Shown one piece after another: positions 49,057-59,055 of a stretch of DNA of 64,000 nt. The notes below the pieces were generated by a model that saw only the letters and a program-made list of their open reading frames with translations, was not told the origin of the DNA and made no database searches. Source of the DNA: Nothopassalora personata (taxonomy: Eukaryota > Ascomycota > Dothideomycetes > Mycosphaerellales > Mycosphaerellaceae); NCBI GenBank assembly GCA_033816765.1, contig CM066293.1:310001-374000 (forward strand). Direction: 5' to 3'. Within the stretch, counting starts at the first letter, position 1; every line of letters begins with the position of its first letter. The position numbers and the translations under genes were made by a program.

Positions 49057-49557
49057 TCACTCCAACTTATCCAAGTGCTCCAACCTCGTGAGCACAACCT
49101 GCTTGCTCGTCTCCTGTATCTCCCCCGCCAGGAACACCTCATCAAGTATCGCATACACCTTGTAAAAATTAAACACCAAATCCAGCTCACACACATTCCC
49201 AAAGAACTGATCCAGCACTTCCACGAAGAAGTGAATCGCCTCTAGATACGCGAGCTCATTATCGTTTGCGTCGATGCACGCGCAGAAGAAGAGGCCGGCG
49301 TAGCGGCGGTAGACGATCTTGGAGGAGCCACGGAACTCGACGAAGTTGGACTGGTGTTTTTGGTCGCGCGGGGCAACGAGTCGGTGGACTTCGCCTTTGA
49401 GTTTGATCTTTTCGTCGTCGTTGTAGCCGCTGTACCATTTGGCGAGGCGGGTTTTGCCTCTGGAGGGGGAGTGTTAGAGAGGGGGGAAGGGAGGAGGAGG
49501 GGGGAAGGAAGGAGGGACGAACTGGCGGTTTTGGATCAGGATAAAGGAGAGGACCAT
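49057..49557 (-). CDS. aps2: AP-2 adaptor complex small subunit sigma
   Basis: Two exons read leftward, 49557-49523 and 49459-49057, give 145 aa, close to the 142 aa of animal AP2S1. The first exon encodes only MVLSFILIQNRQ before a 63-nt intron with a GTTCGT donor and a pyrimidine-rich tract. The longin-like fold signature is complete: GKTRLAKWY, NFVEFRGSSKIVYRRYAGLF, FCACIDANDNELAYLEAIHF, FVEVLDQFFGNVCELDLVFN and FYKVYAILDEVFLAGEIQE. The final QETSKQVVLTRLEHLDKLE is diagnostic of sigma-2. It belongs to the endocytic AP-2 complex at the plasma membrane and binds dileucine sorting signals. Confidence 0.95.
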
Positions 49558-49864
49558 GGTGGGCCAAGCTTTATGTGGGTGTATTGAGGCGAGATCTGGA
49601 TTTGAGGATCATCTGTATGATGTCTGGCAGATGGCGTTGATGTTGGAGGTCGGTGACGCGGAGTCGTTTCCGCGCACAAGTCGACGTCTCCCATGGCTCT
49701 TACACCACAACTGCCTCCCTGTCTGTCCATCAAAACAACATACATGCTCACGAGACTGATCCCGTCTTGCGGAATTGGCGTGGAATACGCAGAGCATCAC
49801 TGTGGTTGGTGTGAGCTGAACAGCAGCTGCTTCGAAGCCCACTCCTCTCGTGAAGACCACAGCA
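49558..49864. other. Divergent promoter region
   Basis: A 307-bp spacer between the leftward AP-2 sigma gene and the rightward TFIIIC gene. No other element is recognised. Confidence 0.45.
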
Positions 49865-52240
49865 ATGGCCACAAAACTCACAATTCCCTTTTGGCCACAA
49901 TCTTTAGACTGCCTCGACTGGTCCAAGGATAATCAGATCGTCGTCGTTGGTGGCGAGAACATCGCCATACTCACGCCACGTTTGAAGGACCCAGGACCGA
50001 AAGGCGAATGGTGGGACACCGCCGTCGTCAGAGTCAATGGCTTCACAGAGGATGAGCTGCCCTTGTCGGAGCCTCTCAGCAATGCGAACATGTCTCTTGG
50101 GGAGGACCTCTCCTTGCGTCAAGCCATCGCAGCAAAATGGTCAGCTCCTGGTCTCGGTCGGCATAGAAGATGTGTCCTAGGCTTGCTGAGCGCCAATCAT
50201 GTTTTGTCAATCTGGGTCGCAGATAAGAGAAGCGATGCCGATGATAGCTGGACCCGGAAGATTATCATCAACAACATTGTTCGTGACTACTACAAGCGCA
50301 AAGACTCAGAGCACAGTGCCCAGAGCGAAGACGCACAGCAGGAGAAAGAAAGACAGCAGGTACAGCAACGAATCCGCTCGTTCTGCTGGAGTCCGCCATT
50401 GCGGGCAGAGACCGATACGGACAAGCTCAGCAAATACGTTGACTGGGGACAACATTTCTTAACTATCTCCACAGAAGGTGGCGATGTTCTTGTGCTTCGC
50501 GTTCAGTCACCCCACGAGGGATTAGAGCGAGCTCAAGCTGACTGGAAGGTTGAGGTGGTGCTTGCTTTCACCGTCAAAGCTGAAGTAGATGCTGCTGTGG
50601 CCAACCGCAATGTTGCAATCGCAGCGCCGGAAGATCAACCACCGCGTCTGATCGCCGAACATATGTCCTGGGGTACTTGGAGATGGCAATCTGACGCGCC
50701 AAGCCATGGGAGTGCATGGTCATCACTGGCCTACATTACTACTGGCAAGTTGTTCACGACCTCTCTACAAGCTTCGAACACGCCCAGGATCGCTGAACTC
50801 AAGATCAGCGCCCAGTCTGGCACGAAGCATCATCTTCCGGATCGAGCGGATCTATATGGGCCACTACGCACAGTACCAGGCCAAGACTGCGATCATCTCG
50901 TTGCGTTCGGCATCGATGCTGTATTTCACGTTGACTTGGACAGTGCAGAACAAGACGACAAGATCTCACTGCACCATCTCGATGGTCGCTGGGACGAAGT
51001 TGCTGGCGTCGCTGTCACTAATGCTGGCGATGGGAAAGATCTCCTTCACGTTGTTTCGAACTTGACCAGTTCTGCAGCGGATACCTCTATGCTTGAGCTT
51101 CCACTGAACCACTCGGAGACGCCTGCATTCCTACCTTCCTGGCAAGAGGCTCTAACTGAGTCTCGCGAGTCCTATAGCACCGAGCTCGAATTACAAGAGA
51201 ACGTGCAGGAGCGCACTTACGGCATCGTCGCCTCGCCTCTTGGTCAATATGTGGCCACCTGCTTTTCACTTCATACTTCAGATGGCTTGGAATACGTCAT
51301 TGCCACAAACCAAAAGAGTACGTTGTCGGTTACCTACGAAAGTCGGCTGGACGAAGAAGCTCTATTGGCGACTCCCCGCGCCACAGCACCTTTGGACCCT
51401 GTATCCATGGAGGCGCTGCTGTTCGATATGCAAAGCCAATATCGGAAGATCGTAGGCGAGGAGGAAACCGACGAGGACAGTCGCGAGGTCATCGTGGCTG
51501 ACATCCTCCGCAATATGCCAGCTGCTCCTCCCGCCGGACTGTTGTCAGGCGAGATCGACCCGAGTGTGCTGACTATCGACGATCTCACTCATTACGTTCG
51601 ACTCATGTTGTTCGCTCAGCCTCAAATGCGTGAACAAAGAGCCTCGCGTTTGGCAGACTTTGTGACACGCGGTACCACACACCGGAATGGCGTAGCACGT
51701 TCGGTCGTTCACCAGATTGTGGAAGAAGTAGGGACGATGCCAACAAAGTCTCTCCGGCTGGATGCTCTGAGCATTCGGATCAGGAACATTCATGCGGTGA
51801 TACGTGCTAAGCTGACGGCCCAGCCGCAAGTAGACGGTACAGCTTCCAACGATGATCCAAGCTGGGAGCAGTGCAATATATGTCAGCAACCCATACCTTT
51901 CGAAAGCTTGAGATGGTCAAAGTGTGTCGCTGGGCATGAATTCGCTCGCTGTACCCTCTCTTTCCTCTCTATACAGGAGCCAGGAACGACCAAGTCATGC
52001 GGCATATGCAGCCTGCAGGTCTTGAATGATTCTTTCGTGGCCAATGTCAACTCTGCAGCGGAAGATATTGAAATGACCGACTTGCCAGCGCCGGAAGACG
52101 ATTTGAACACCCCTGCCAATGACACGTGGGTCGAGGTCTCGCACAACCAGGATAAAGACCCGCAGCCAAAGACGACACTAGCGCAACTACTGTTCAGCGC
52201 ATGCGACGTGTGCGTATATTGTGGCGGCAGGTTCAGCTAG
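49865..52240 (+). CDS. Transcription factor TFIIIC 90-kDa-type subunit (delta N-terminal / zinc-finger family)
   Basis: Single exon, 791 aa from ATG 49865. The N-terminal half is a beta-propeller beginning IPFWPQSLDCLDWSKDNQIV and VVGGENIAILTPR, as in the TFIIIC delta N-terminal domain, with RRCVLGLLSANHVLSIW in an early blade. The C-terminal third carries the paired zinc-binding module CNICQQPIPFESLRWSKC, GHEFARCTLSFLSIQEPG, KSCGICSLQVLN and finally CDVCVYCGGRFS at the extreme end. TFIIIC recognises the A and B boxes of tRNA genes and recruits TFIIIB and Pol III. Relatives are human GTF3C4 and S. pombe Sfc9. No introns or breaks. Confidence 0.9.
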   Translation: MATKLTIPFWPQSLDCLDWSKDNQIVVVGGENIAILTPRLKDPGPKGEWWDTAVVRVNGFTEDELPLSEPLSNANMSLGEDLSLRQAIAAKWSAPGLGRHRRCVLGLLSANHVLSIWVADKRSDADDSWTRKIIINNIVRDYYKRKDSEHSAQSEDAQQEKERQQVQQRIRSFCWSPPLRAETDTDKLSKYVDWGQHFLTISTEGGDVLVLRVQSPHEGLERAQADWKVEVVLAFTVKAEVDAAVANRNVAIAAPEDQPPRLIAEHMSWGTWRWQSDAPSHGSAWSSLAYITTGKLFTTSLQASNTPRIAELKISAQSGTKHHLPDRADLYGPLRTVPGQDCDHLVAFGIDAVFHVDLDSAEQDDKISLHHLDGRWDEVAGVAVTNAGDGKDLLHVVSNLTSSAADTSMLELPLNHSETPAFLPSWQEALTESRESYSTELELQENVQERTYGIVASPLGQYVATCFSLHTSDGLEYVIATNQKSTLSVTYESRLDEEALLATPRATAPLDPVSMEALLFDMQSQYRKIVGEEETDEDSREVIVADILRNMPAAPPAGLLSGEIDPSVLTIDDLTHYVRLMLFAQPQMREQRASRLADFVTRGTTHRNGVARSVVHQIVEEVGTMPTKSLRLDALSIRIRNIHAVIRAKLTAQPQVDGTASNDDPSWEQCNICQQPIPFESLRWSKCVAGHEFARCTLSFLSIQEPGTTKSCGICSLQVLNDSFVANVNSAAEDIEMTDLPAPEDDLNTPANDTWVEVSHNQDKDPQPKTTLAQLLFSACDVCVYCGGRFS

Positions 52241-52567
52241 TCCATCGACTATTCCGTATTGCGGCGGCTTGTGTAACCTATCACTTTGTTCGGCCTTGGC
52301 ATGTAATTTACGAACCGCATTCCAGTGGTCGCCGTGTTGACGATAGCTCGCAATGTGATCTCACGGGTGTGTGCTATTGACGATGGTAACACAATCAGCG
52401 TGAGCGAACATTGGAGTAGCCATCAATGCACAGCATCTTCGGAGAATTTGTCGACCCAAGAACAGGAAAGTAAGCCTAGGAACTCGATACAGTACGAGTC
52501 TTATCTTCAGTGATTATCCAGCCAAGCATTCAGATATCGCAGCATTGAATGCTTCAACAATCGAACC
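52241..52567. other. Intergenic region
   Basis: Short spacer between two rightward genes; nothing recognised. Confidence 0.45.
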
Positions 52568-54367
52568 ATGGATCATGAAGAAAGCCCAGTACTGAGCGAA
52601 GTTCGACATCGCGACTCACCCCAAAGATGGACACAGTTAACACAATCGCTGCCAAGTCCTATCAGAAGTATTCATCCAACACAAGGCGGGATGTGTGCTC
52701 AAATGGAGTCAATCGAGAGTCAAGCAGATTTCGGTCATTGCACAACAGATTTCTTCGACGAGGGGGACTCGGAAGATGAACATGCGCTCCCAGGCACTGC
52801 TATCACATCCGAAGACTCCAGAAGACCACACTCGTCATCGCCGAGCAAGAGGAAGAGGCCGCTTTCGAATGCTCATACTTTGGTCTCTCGCTGTGAGCCG
52901 AGACGGGTGACCTTGCCGCCAGAAGAGGAGCTGCCGCAAAGTGGAGGCTACCAACGTGTGGATTCGAACCTGAATCAACAAGTTCCACGAGCAGATACTA
53001 TGAGCACGACTACCTCGTTCAATGGTTCCGTGGAAGAGCTGGAATTGCTTCCTGGTCAAGAACACCGCAACCCTCAGATGCCCAAACCTGTTCGCATGTC
53101 ATCTAGAGGTACAGCAAACAATCCTTGGGATCATGAGCAGGATCCGAGCCAAGGACTATCGACATATCCTGATAAACTTGATCAAAGGTTTGGTATGCAT
53201 GCATTCGCGCATGACATGCTGCTACGCGGTCTATACGCCGACGATGAAGTCAACAGGCCAATGCAGCCGATTGCGTCAAGGGCATCAGCCATCCGCAATT
53301 CTATGATACCGCAGCAGCTCAGGGCCTTCGACCCACGCAGCCCTCGGGATCAGCTCCCTGCACCGGGGACAGCAGGTCTGGGAGGCGCCGACCACATTGA
53401 CGCGAATGGCAAGAAGGTCCACGTTGTTCCGCCTCCGATTAACACCAGTATGCGTAGATCCCTACCTGCAGGATTGATACGAACGCCATACCCGCACGAA
53501 ACTGACCAGGTACGCCGCAAGGACTTTGGACGTGATCAAGAGCCGCCTTCTGTCCCTGACACTTCCGTTGGCGCGACCGAAAGCATTCTCACACTCAGCA
53601 TTCGTCGAGCGAACCCGAACAGCACACCTCGTGTCACTAGCATAACGATTTCCGTGGCGAACGACTACACAGCAGTGCGAAACACAGGCAACGGCGAGAA
53701 GCAGAAGCAATTCGAATCTATTTCCTTCGACGACGCAGAGCTCTTCTGGCAGATTCGTGATGCCTACAAAGGCCTCGGGGGTACTTGGCGCTTCTTCTCT
53801 GCCCGATCCTTAACGCGCATAGCAGTGAGCGGTCAAGCCTCACGAGCCGCTGATGCCGGCTACGGATGGCTACATCAACCTCGAAGTCCTCGAGTTCTGG
53901 CATACAAAGGTCTGAGGGACACGTTCAGCGAGGAGAAGATTATGCAGCATTACCGCAAACCAGTTCTCGGCAAATCGAGGTATGCATTCGTACACTGGGC
54001 GCATCGTCTCTCTGCCGCGTCCACCCCTACGCAGACACCGTTCGACCATGAGAGACCCTCAAGCGGAGACTCGTCCCTAATAAGAAGGCAAGAACAGCCT
54101 GAAGGAATCGAGTTCATCGTCAGCTGGTCCGTGAAGCGGATCCTGCTTTTCGCGTCACTGGTCATCTTACTGAGCATAGCGGCGGCACTACTTTGGATTC
54201 TCCTGGGCAGGAGCTCTTCTTTCTCAGTCTTTGAATTTGCATCGTCTGCTGGGTATCAGGACGCAGGTGATAGAGTCGGGACAGGCATTTTGATTGGAGT
54301 CTTCGTCTTCTGTATTGGCATGAGTGGCTTTACTGGATGGTTGGCAGTGAGCTACCTCGTTATGTAG
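52568..54367 (+). CDS. Two-TM membrane protein of unknown function with long disordered N terminus
   Basis: Single exon, 599 aa. Residues 1-330 are low-complexity and charged with many Ser/Pro/Arg phospho-like motifs (SSPSKRKRPLSNAH). A folded cytosolic region around 335-490 contains ESISFDDAELFWQIRDAYKG, GGTWRFFSARSLTRIAVSG, SRYAFVHWAHRLS and HYRKP. Two C-terminal membrane segments follow: RILLFASLVILLSIAAALLW (about 523-545) and GILIGVFVFCIGMSGFTGWL (about 572-595), with a short tail. There is no N-terminal signal, so both termini are probably cytosolic. The layout matches an uncharacterised protein seen across Pezizomycotina, but I know no function. Confidence 0.8.
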   Translation: MDHEESPVLSEVRHRDSPQRWTQLTQSLPSPIRSIHPTQGGMCAQMESIESQADFGHCTTDFFDEGDSEDEHALPGTAITSEDSRRPHSSSPSKRKRPLSNAHTLVSRCEPRRVTLPPEEELPQSGGYQRVDSNLNQQVPRADTMSTTTSFNGSVEELELLPGQEHRNPQMPKPVRMSSRGTANNPWDHEQDPSQGLSTYPDKLDQRFGMHAFAHDMLLRGLYADDEVNRPMQPIASRASAIRNSMIPQQLRAFDPRSPRDQLPAPGTAGLGGADHIDANGKKVHVVPPPINTSMRRSLPAGLIRTPYPHETDQVRRKDFGRDQEPPSVPDTSVGATESILTLSIRRANPNSTPRVTSITISVANDYTAVRNTGNGEKQKQFESISFDDAELFWQIRDAYKGLGGTWRFFSARSLTRIAVSGQASRAADAGYGWLHQPRSPRVLAYKGLRDTFSEEKIMQHYRKPVLGKSRYAFVHWAHRLSAASTPTQTPFDHERPSSGDSSLIRRQEQPEGIEFIVSWSVKRILLFASLVILLSIAAALLWILLGRSSSFSVFEFASSAGYQDAGDRVGTGILIGVFVFCIGMSGFTGWLAVSYLVM

Positions 54368-54533
54368 CAGGCTCTAGCTGAGGCATTCCGTATACACTTC
54401 ATAGCAAATCTCGTATGAGGCATCGTCCCAGTTGCAAACTACGAATAGACCTTTTCCCACGACGAGTTCCTTAACCCTATCATAAATGACATCAAGGCAT
54501 TCTCCGCCCTTGCGCCAACGTACCCAAGCACCA

Positions 54534-55570
54534 CTACGCATGACTCTTCCTATCCTCCCATTCGATTTCATCCACAGGCGTAATCTTCCCCGTCTTGCAA
54601 TCGTACATTTCCGCAATCTATCAATCTCAACATCAGCTTGCCCACCCAATCATCACCTCATACTTCATGTCCATACCCTCAAACTCAACTCCTGCACAAA
54701 CCTCGCCTGCTCCTTCGTCCCGCCCTGCCTCACGATTCCCCTCGTGTGCCAGACCGCCTGCTGCGGCACATTCGAACACGTCAAAGCTGCGGCGTAGACG
54801 AGTTCGGTCTCGATGAAATCCAGAATACCGTCTTCAGAGGCCCAGTGCGCGAGGTTGGTCTGGACTAGGAGGTCTGATGGAACGCCGTTAGTAGTGAGCA
54901 GGAAGCAGAGATGTTAGTGGTGGACAAGAAGCAGGGCCGGGAAGGGTAGTGATCGCTAAGGGGGACAAACGAACACAAGTCGGGACTGTATTTAAAATTG
55001 TACTCCAAATTCTCCCTCGCCGCCTCAGGACTCCAAAGGTTCTCGAAAAACTTTTTCCCGCGCGCTTCGGCGTGGGCTATGTCGCTGGGTTCAGGGTGGA
55101 GGTGGATGTCCCATCTGGATAGGGTGGAATATCAGCTTGGTGGTATGCCAGCTTGGTTTGAGCATGCCTCTCCAGGCTTGGGAACAAGAAATGCGTACCG
55201 CGCGCCGAAGTGATCGATCTCATCATCCTTCAGGTCTTTGAAGAGCGGAAATAGGGAGAGGATAGCTTTGGGCACGCCGTAGAGCCAGCTGGTTTTGATG
55301 ATGGTTTCTTTGATGCGTCGTTGTATGAATTTTTGGGTTGAGAGGTCGACGCCTTTGGCTGCGAAGCGATAGAGGTGCACGACTTCGTGGCCGGCGGATG
55401 ATGCTGCGAGGGCGGCGGCCTGTTTGTATTAGTCTTCACGTTGGGTCCAGCTTGAAATACTGTCTGTTGCATGTGGCGTGGCGTACAGCGATATTGTACC
55501 AGGTGGCTTTCGCGATGTCAGCAGCCTGTTCCTTGTCTCTGAATTCCGCCAGCAGCTCTTCGAGAGACAT
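54534..55570 (-). CDS. AhpD/carboxymuconolactone-decarboxylase-like protein
   Basis: Five exons read leftward, 55570-55487, 55419-55199, 55114-54975, 54873-54677 and 54617-54534, give 241 aa; introns are 67, 84, 101 and 59 nt. No single frame shows it whole, but family blocks fall in register after splicing: YNIAAAALAASSAGHEVVHL, RRIKETIIKTSWLYGVPKAI, LYLLVQTNLAHWASEDGILD, FIETELVYAAALTCSNVPQQ, AVWHTRGIVRQGGTKEQARF and AEMYDCKTGKITPVDEI. The second and fifth blocks match fungal AhpD-like helical-bundle proteins. The CxxC of bacterial AhpD is not seen, so a thiol-peroxidase role is doubtful; some fungal relatives are peroxisomal or mitochondrial. The start is the first usable ATG; an upstream exon is possible. 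Confidence 0.72.
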
Positions 55571-55759
55571 GTCGGGGATCGTAGGGGCTGCAATGTTTAC
55601 TTAGAAGGAGCGACTAGATGATTGTTGGTTGTTGTTGAAAAGGTGAGGTCGAAGTTTCACAGCTTCAAATTGAAGCTTGGTGGGTGAGCGTGACACAAAG
55701 AGTATGGATCCTGGAGCTCAACGGGCATCCTCCACTCTGTACCAATGGATTTGGTTTTT

Positions 55760-57200
55760 GAACATTGCAATTCTTGGACCCGTCCCTTCACAACACTTTC
55801 AACGGCTTCATGAAACATGCTGTGGCACCCACCAACGCCGTAACGCCCGCAAAAACAGCGATCGCTCCATACTGCCCGCCTGGGCAAACCTGCCACCGGT
55901 ACGTAGCTTCAGCAGCTGCTCAATAATCGGACCACTGATCAAGCTCGCAATGCCTTTGCTTACACCAAGCAAACCGATCACCAGGCCAGTATCGATAGCA
56001 GTGTAATCAGCATGCCTGGGCTTCCGCAGTTCCTGTCCCCTCGCCATTGCCTTAACACTCCATGTTGCAGCGTAGCCGCCTCCGCGAAGTCCCCAGATGA
56101 TGGGGAAGACGTAAAGCATGGCTTAGCGAAGTGGTAAAACCCCACAGAAGGAAGACCGAGAAGCTTGAGATTAAGGTGGAGAAGAGAATCACAATTGTGA
56201 TGCTGCATCGATCAACCAGGAAACCGTGACCAAGTTAGCCTATGCACGCCGCGATATTCAAAAAGCAAACCGCAAGAGGCCCAGAGATCGAAGGTAAGCC
56301 AATCGAAGCAGCGAAAGAGGGGAGCGAGATCTGCGGCAGGAAGTAGGCAAGGCCTTGCATGAAGTTGCCGAATGGAAACACCCAGAATGGAGCCCGCTTC
56401 GTGGACGACAGGTCCATGCGAGCAAAGCTGTTGGACAGCGATGGTGGGATGCGACTCTTCAATCACCAGGAAGGCTGGCAGTGAAAGTGCTGTCTGTATA
56501 ATGTTATTAACACGCTGCCTGGAACTTTCAGAGGGACCGGCTCACCATGATGACCATCCACACTCTCAGCGCTGAGCGAGAGCCATAATTGTCAAGCAGC
56601 CACTGTGCTAAGAACGGCAGAGTAGCGCCTGCGGTGCCCGTGCCCGACCACACAACACCAAAATCCAGGCCTTTCCGTGCGATGAACCACTCATCCACCT
56701 CATACATGCAGGGAAGTAAAGAGACATCCCGCCGATGCCATACAGAACAACTTGAGTGGCTATCAAGGCTCGTGTGGTGTTGCTGAGTAAGGTACCTAGA
56801 AGAGCAACGAAAATGACACCGGATGGATTCGGATTTGTGGCCATCGCTTGATGGCCATTGCCACAAAGGGAGAGGACAATTAAATGATGCCCGAGGCAGT
56901 CGTCGAGATTGCCGCAATTCCAGCAGGTTCCTTGCTGAAGGGTCTAGTCTGCCAGTTAGATGGTCATCAGATGAGCTCAACGAGAGAATCGGATACTCCT
57001 TGCACTGGGTAATGGACGTGCATTCGCCGATCTCTTATCACTCACTTACCCGTAAGTAGTCTTGGAATATCCCGGAGGCGAACGGGAATCCCCAGACGAC
57101 ATATTCGAGTGTGAAGGCGCCTGCAAGAGCCAGCCGGGCTTGTCCACCTTGATCTGCGCGCCGAAGCGCGAGTAAGAGGTCCTCGTTAGAGCGGTTTGCT
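55760..57200 (-). pseudogene. MFS monocarboxylate-transporter-type relic
   Basis: Segments of the MCT branch occur in order on the minus strand but in several frames. GQARLALAGAFTLEYVVWGF and PFASGIFQDYLR (TM1) are followed by FSKEPAGIAAISTTASGII, then an in-frame TAA, then LSSPFVAMAIKRWPQI. Shifted pieces include GTLLSNTTRALIATQVVLYG, KGLDFGVVWSGTGTAGATLP, FGNFMQGLAYFLPQISLPSF, YVFPIIWGLRGGGYAATWSV and YGAIAVFAGVTALVGATACF. At least four frameshifts and a nonsense codon break the gene, and no start codon is in frame with TM1. Intact relatives move monocarboxylates or riboflavin-type substrates. Confidence 0.8.
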
Positions 57201-59055
57201 TCGAAGTCGTGAAGCTGTATCTGGGAGTCGTGCGCGTGCAGTCAGTCTGTGGCGCCATGGCTGACATCGAATGTCCGGCTTCACCTTCGAGCCGAGTATG
57301 TTATTGGTCAATGAGAGGATGGACTTATAGCAATAGCAGACCCCAGCAACAGCGACAGTCAACTTTTCCCGTCTCAAGGAGCTCGAAAATTGCTCCACAG
57401 TAGGTTTTGCTGGGGCATTTCGGAATCAACGCCGATAACACGGGATGACGAGAGTATGCCTGATCCTGCTCAGGCATCTGTGTGGTGTTTGCAGTGCAGA
57501 GCGATACCACATATGGTACACGTGATTGAACTCCGAATGGCGTTCTTGCCGGACGCGGATTTGCTACCCCGAAATGGTATGACTCCGCTCGAGCGTGGGT
57601 CTTCTCACCGTAGCAGACTGCTGAAATGACGATTCATTATTGACTATGGTTCTCTGCGCAGCGTCGTTCAGTGCTGAAAGGAAAAATGCCGTATATTGAA
57701 CCAGAACACGCGACGCTCTTGCTCACCGATGGCGAACAGCACGTGGCTTGGGGACCTGTTCCGAGATGTCAGCAGCAGACAGGAGGGAAGCTCACTGCAG
57801 TACTCTGCTCCGTCTAGAGTAAAGGATGTTGAAGTTCGTGTAGAAAGTGGGCTCTTCTTTGCTTGCTCGTCGGTCGTCAGGCCTCGTACGATGCCACCAT
57901 GGCGACCTTCGACACCAGCAGGCTGGACGTTGAGATGCCGTGACTCTCGTCGGGTAGCTCAGGAAACAAATTGTCGCTGCTCCCACGGACCACGTTGTGC
58001 GTTCGTGGGTCCTGCAGGCATGGCTGCTGCTCGACTCCACAACGCCTGCAACACTTTGTCATGGCTGGGGACGTGTGTAGCAAGACCGTCGACTGCCAAT
58101 ATCCCCGGACTCTTTCGATGACGTGTCTTGGTCTTGCTACTGCTCCCGTCTACAGTGTGTACGCTCATTGAGTCGCGGGCCTTGCGCGGCTGGGCGTCGC
58201 GTCCAATGGTCTATGCGGATGATGATCGGTGCAGATGCGATCGACGGTTCTCGCAAAGCAGCGCGTGGAGTTTTTCGCGTGGCTGCATGCGTATGCTGTG
58301 CTACGTTGTTCGCAAGCACTACACGAGATGAGGCTTGCGTGTGGAGGTATGAGGGGGATGTGTTCGTACGGAGCACGCGGTGCTAGGAACTGGACCATCA
58401 ACATCGGTGGGAATGGAGTGCGCCGATGAAAGGAAGAATCGATACGCCGCTGATTATACTTATACACTTGTACATTATATGTCAATCAGTAATAACTGAT
58501 CCCTGTCGGCATTGGCCGAGCGTTGTTCCCAACCTTTTGGTCCTTTTCCTTTCTCACAACACCCCAACGACTGGCGCTGTCTGAACACGAAGATGGACAT
58601 CTTCGTGCTACACCACGTTCAAGTCTTTCGACTTGTCCCAAACATACCCGTTGCACTGTGACAAGCAATCTGTCACTTGCTATCCCGTCCTCCACGATTG
58701 GCAAGCACATGGGACGACATTCGCGACCCAGCCCTCATATTTTATCCGCGACCTACACTTCCTCCTTCCGGCATTGATTCCAGTTGTACGGGCAACTAGC
58801 TCGTGCTTGGGCTCTTGACTGCATCTTCTCCTTGCATGAGATCGTTTCTCTGCATATTGCCCGAACATCTCCACTCACGTCGCGTGGCACGGCTTCCTGC
58901 CTCGCACTTTACGATGCTATGATGTGGGAGCAGTGTGGCATCCAGAGGCACTTAATCTTGTCGGTAGCAAGCATGGATTTCTTCGTCTTCTTTTGCGATT
59001 CCACGACTTGTTCGGTAAGAAGACTTAGCAGCTCACAGGCTCTTTCCCTTCAGAC
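57201..59055. other. Gene-poor stretch
   Basis: About 1.85 kb with overlapping short frames on both strands and no recognisable family. The region just before 59,056 (TTCTTTTGCG, CCCTTCAGAC) should be tyrosinase promoter and leader. Confidence 0.4.

Noticed and set aside
32927..49557. AP-1 beta and AP-2 sigma as a functional adaptor cluster
   Set aside because: They belong to different complexes and are separated by unrelated genes; co-location is probably chance.
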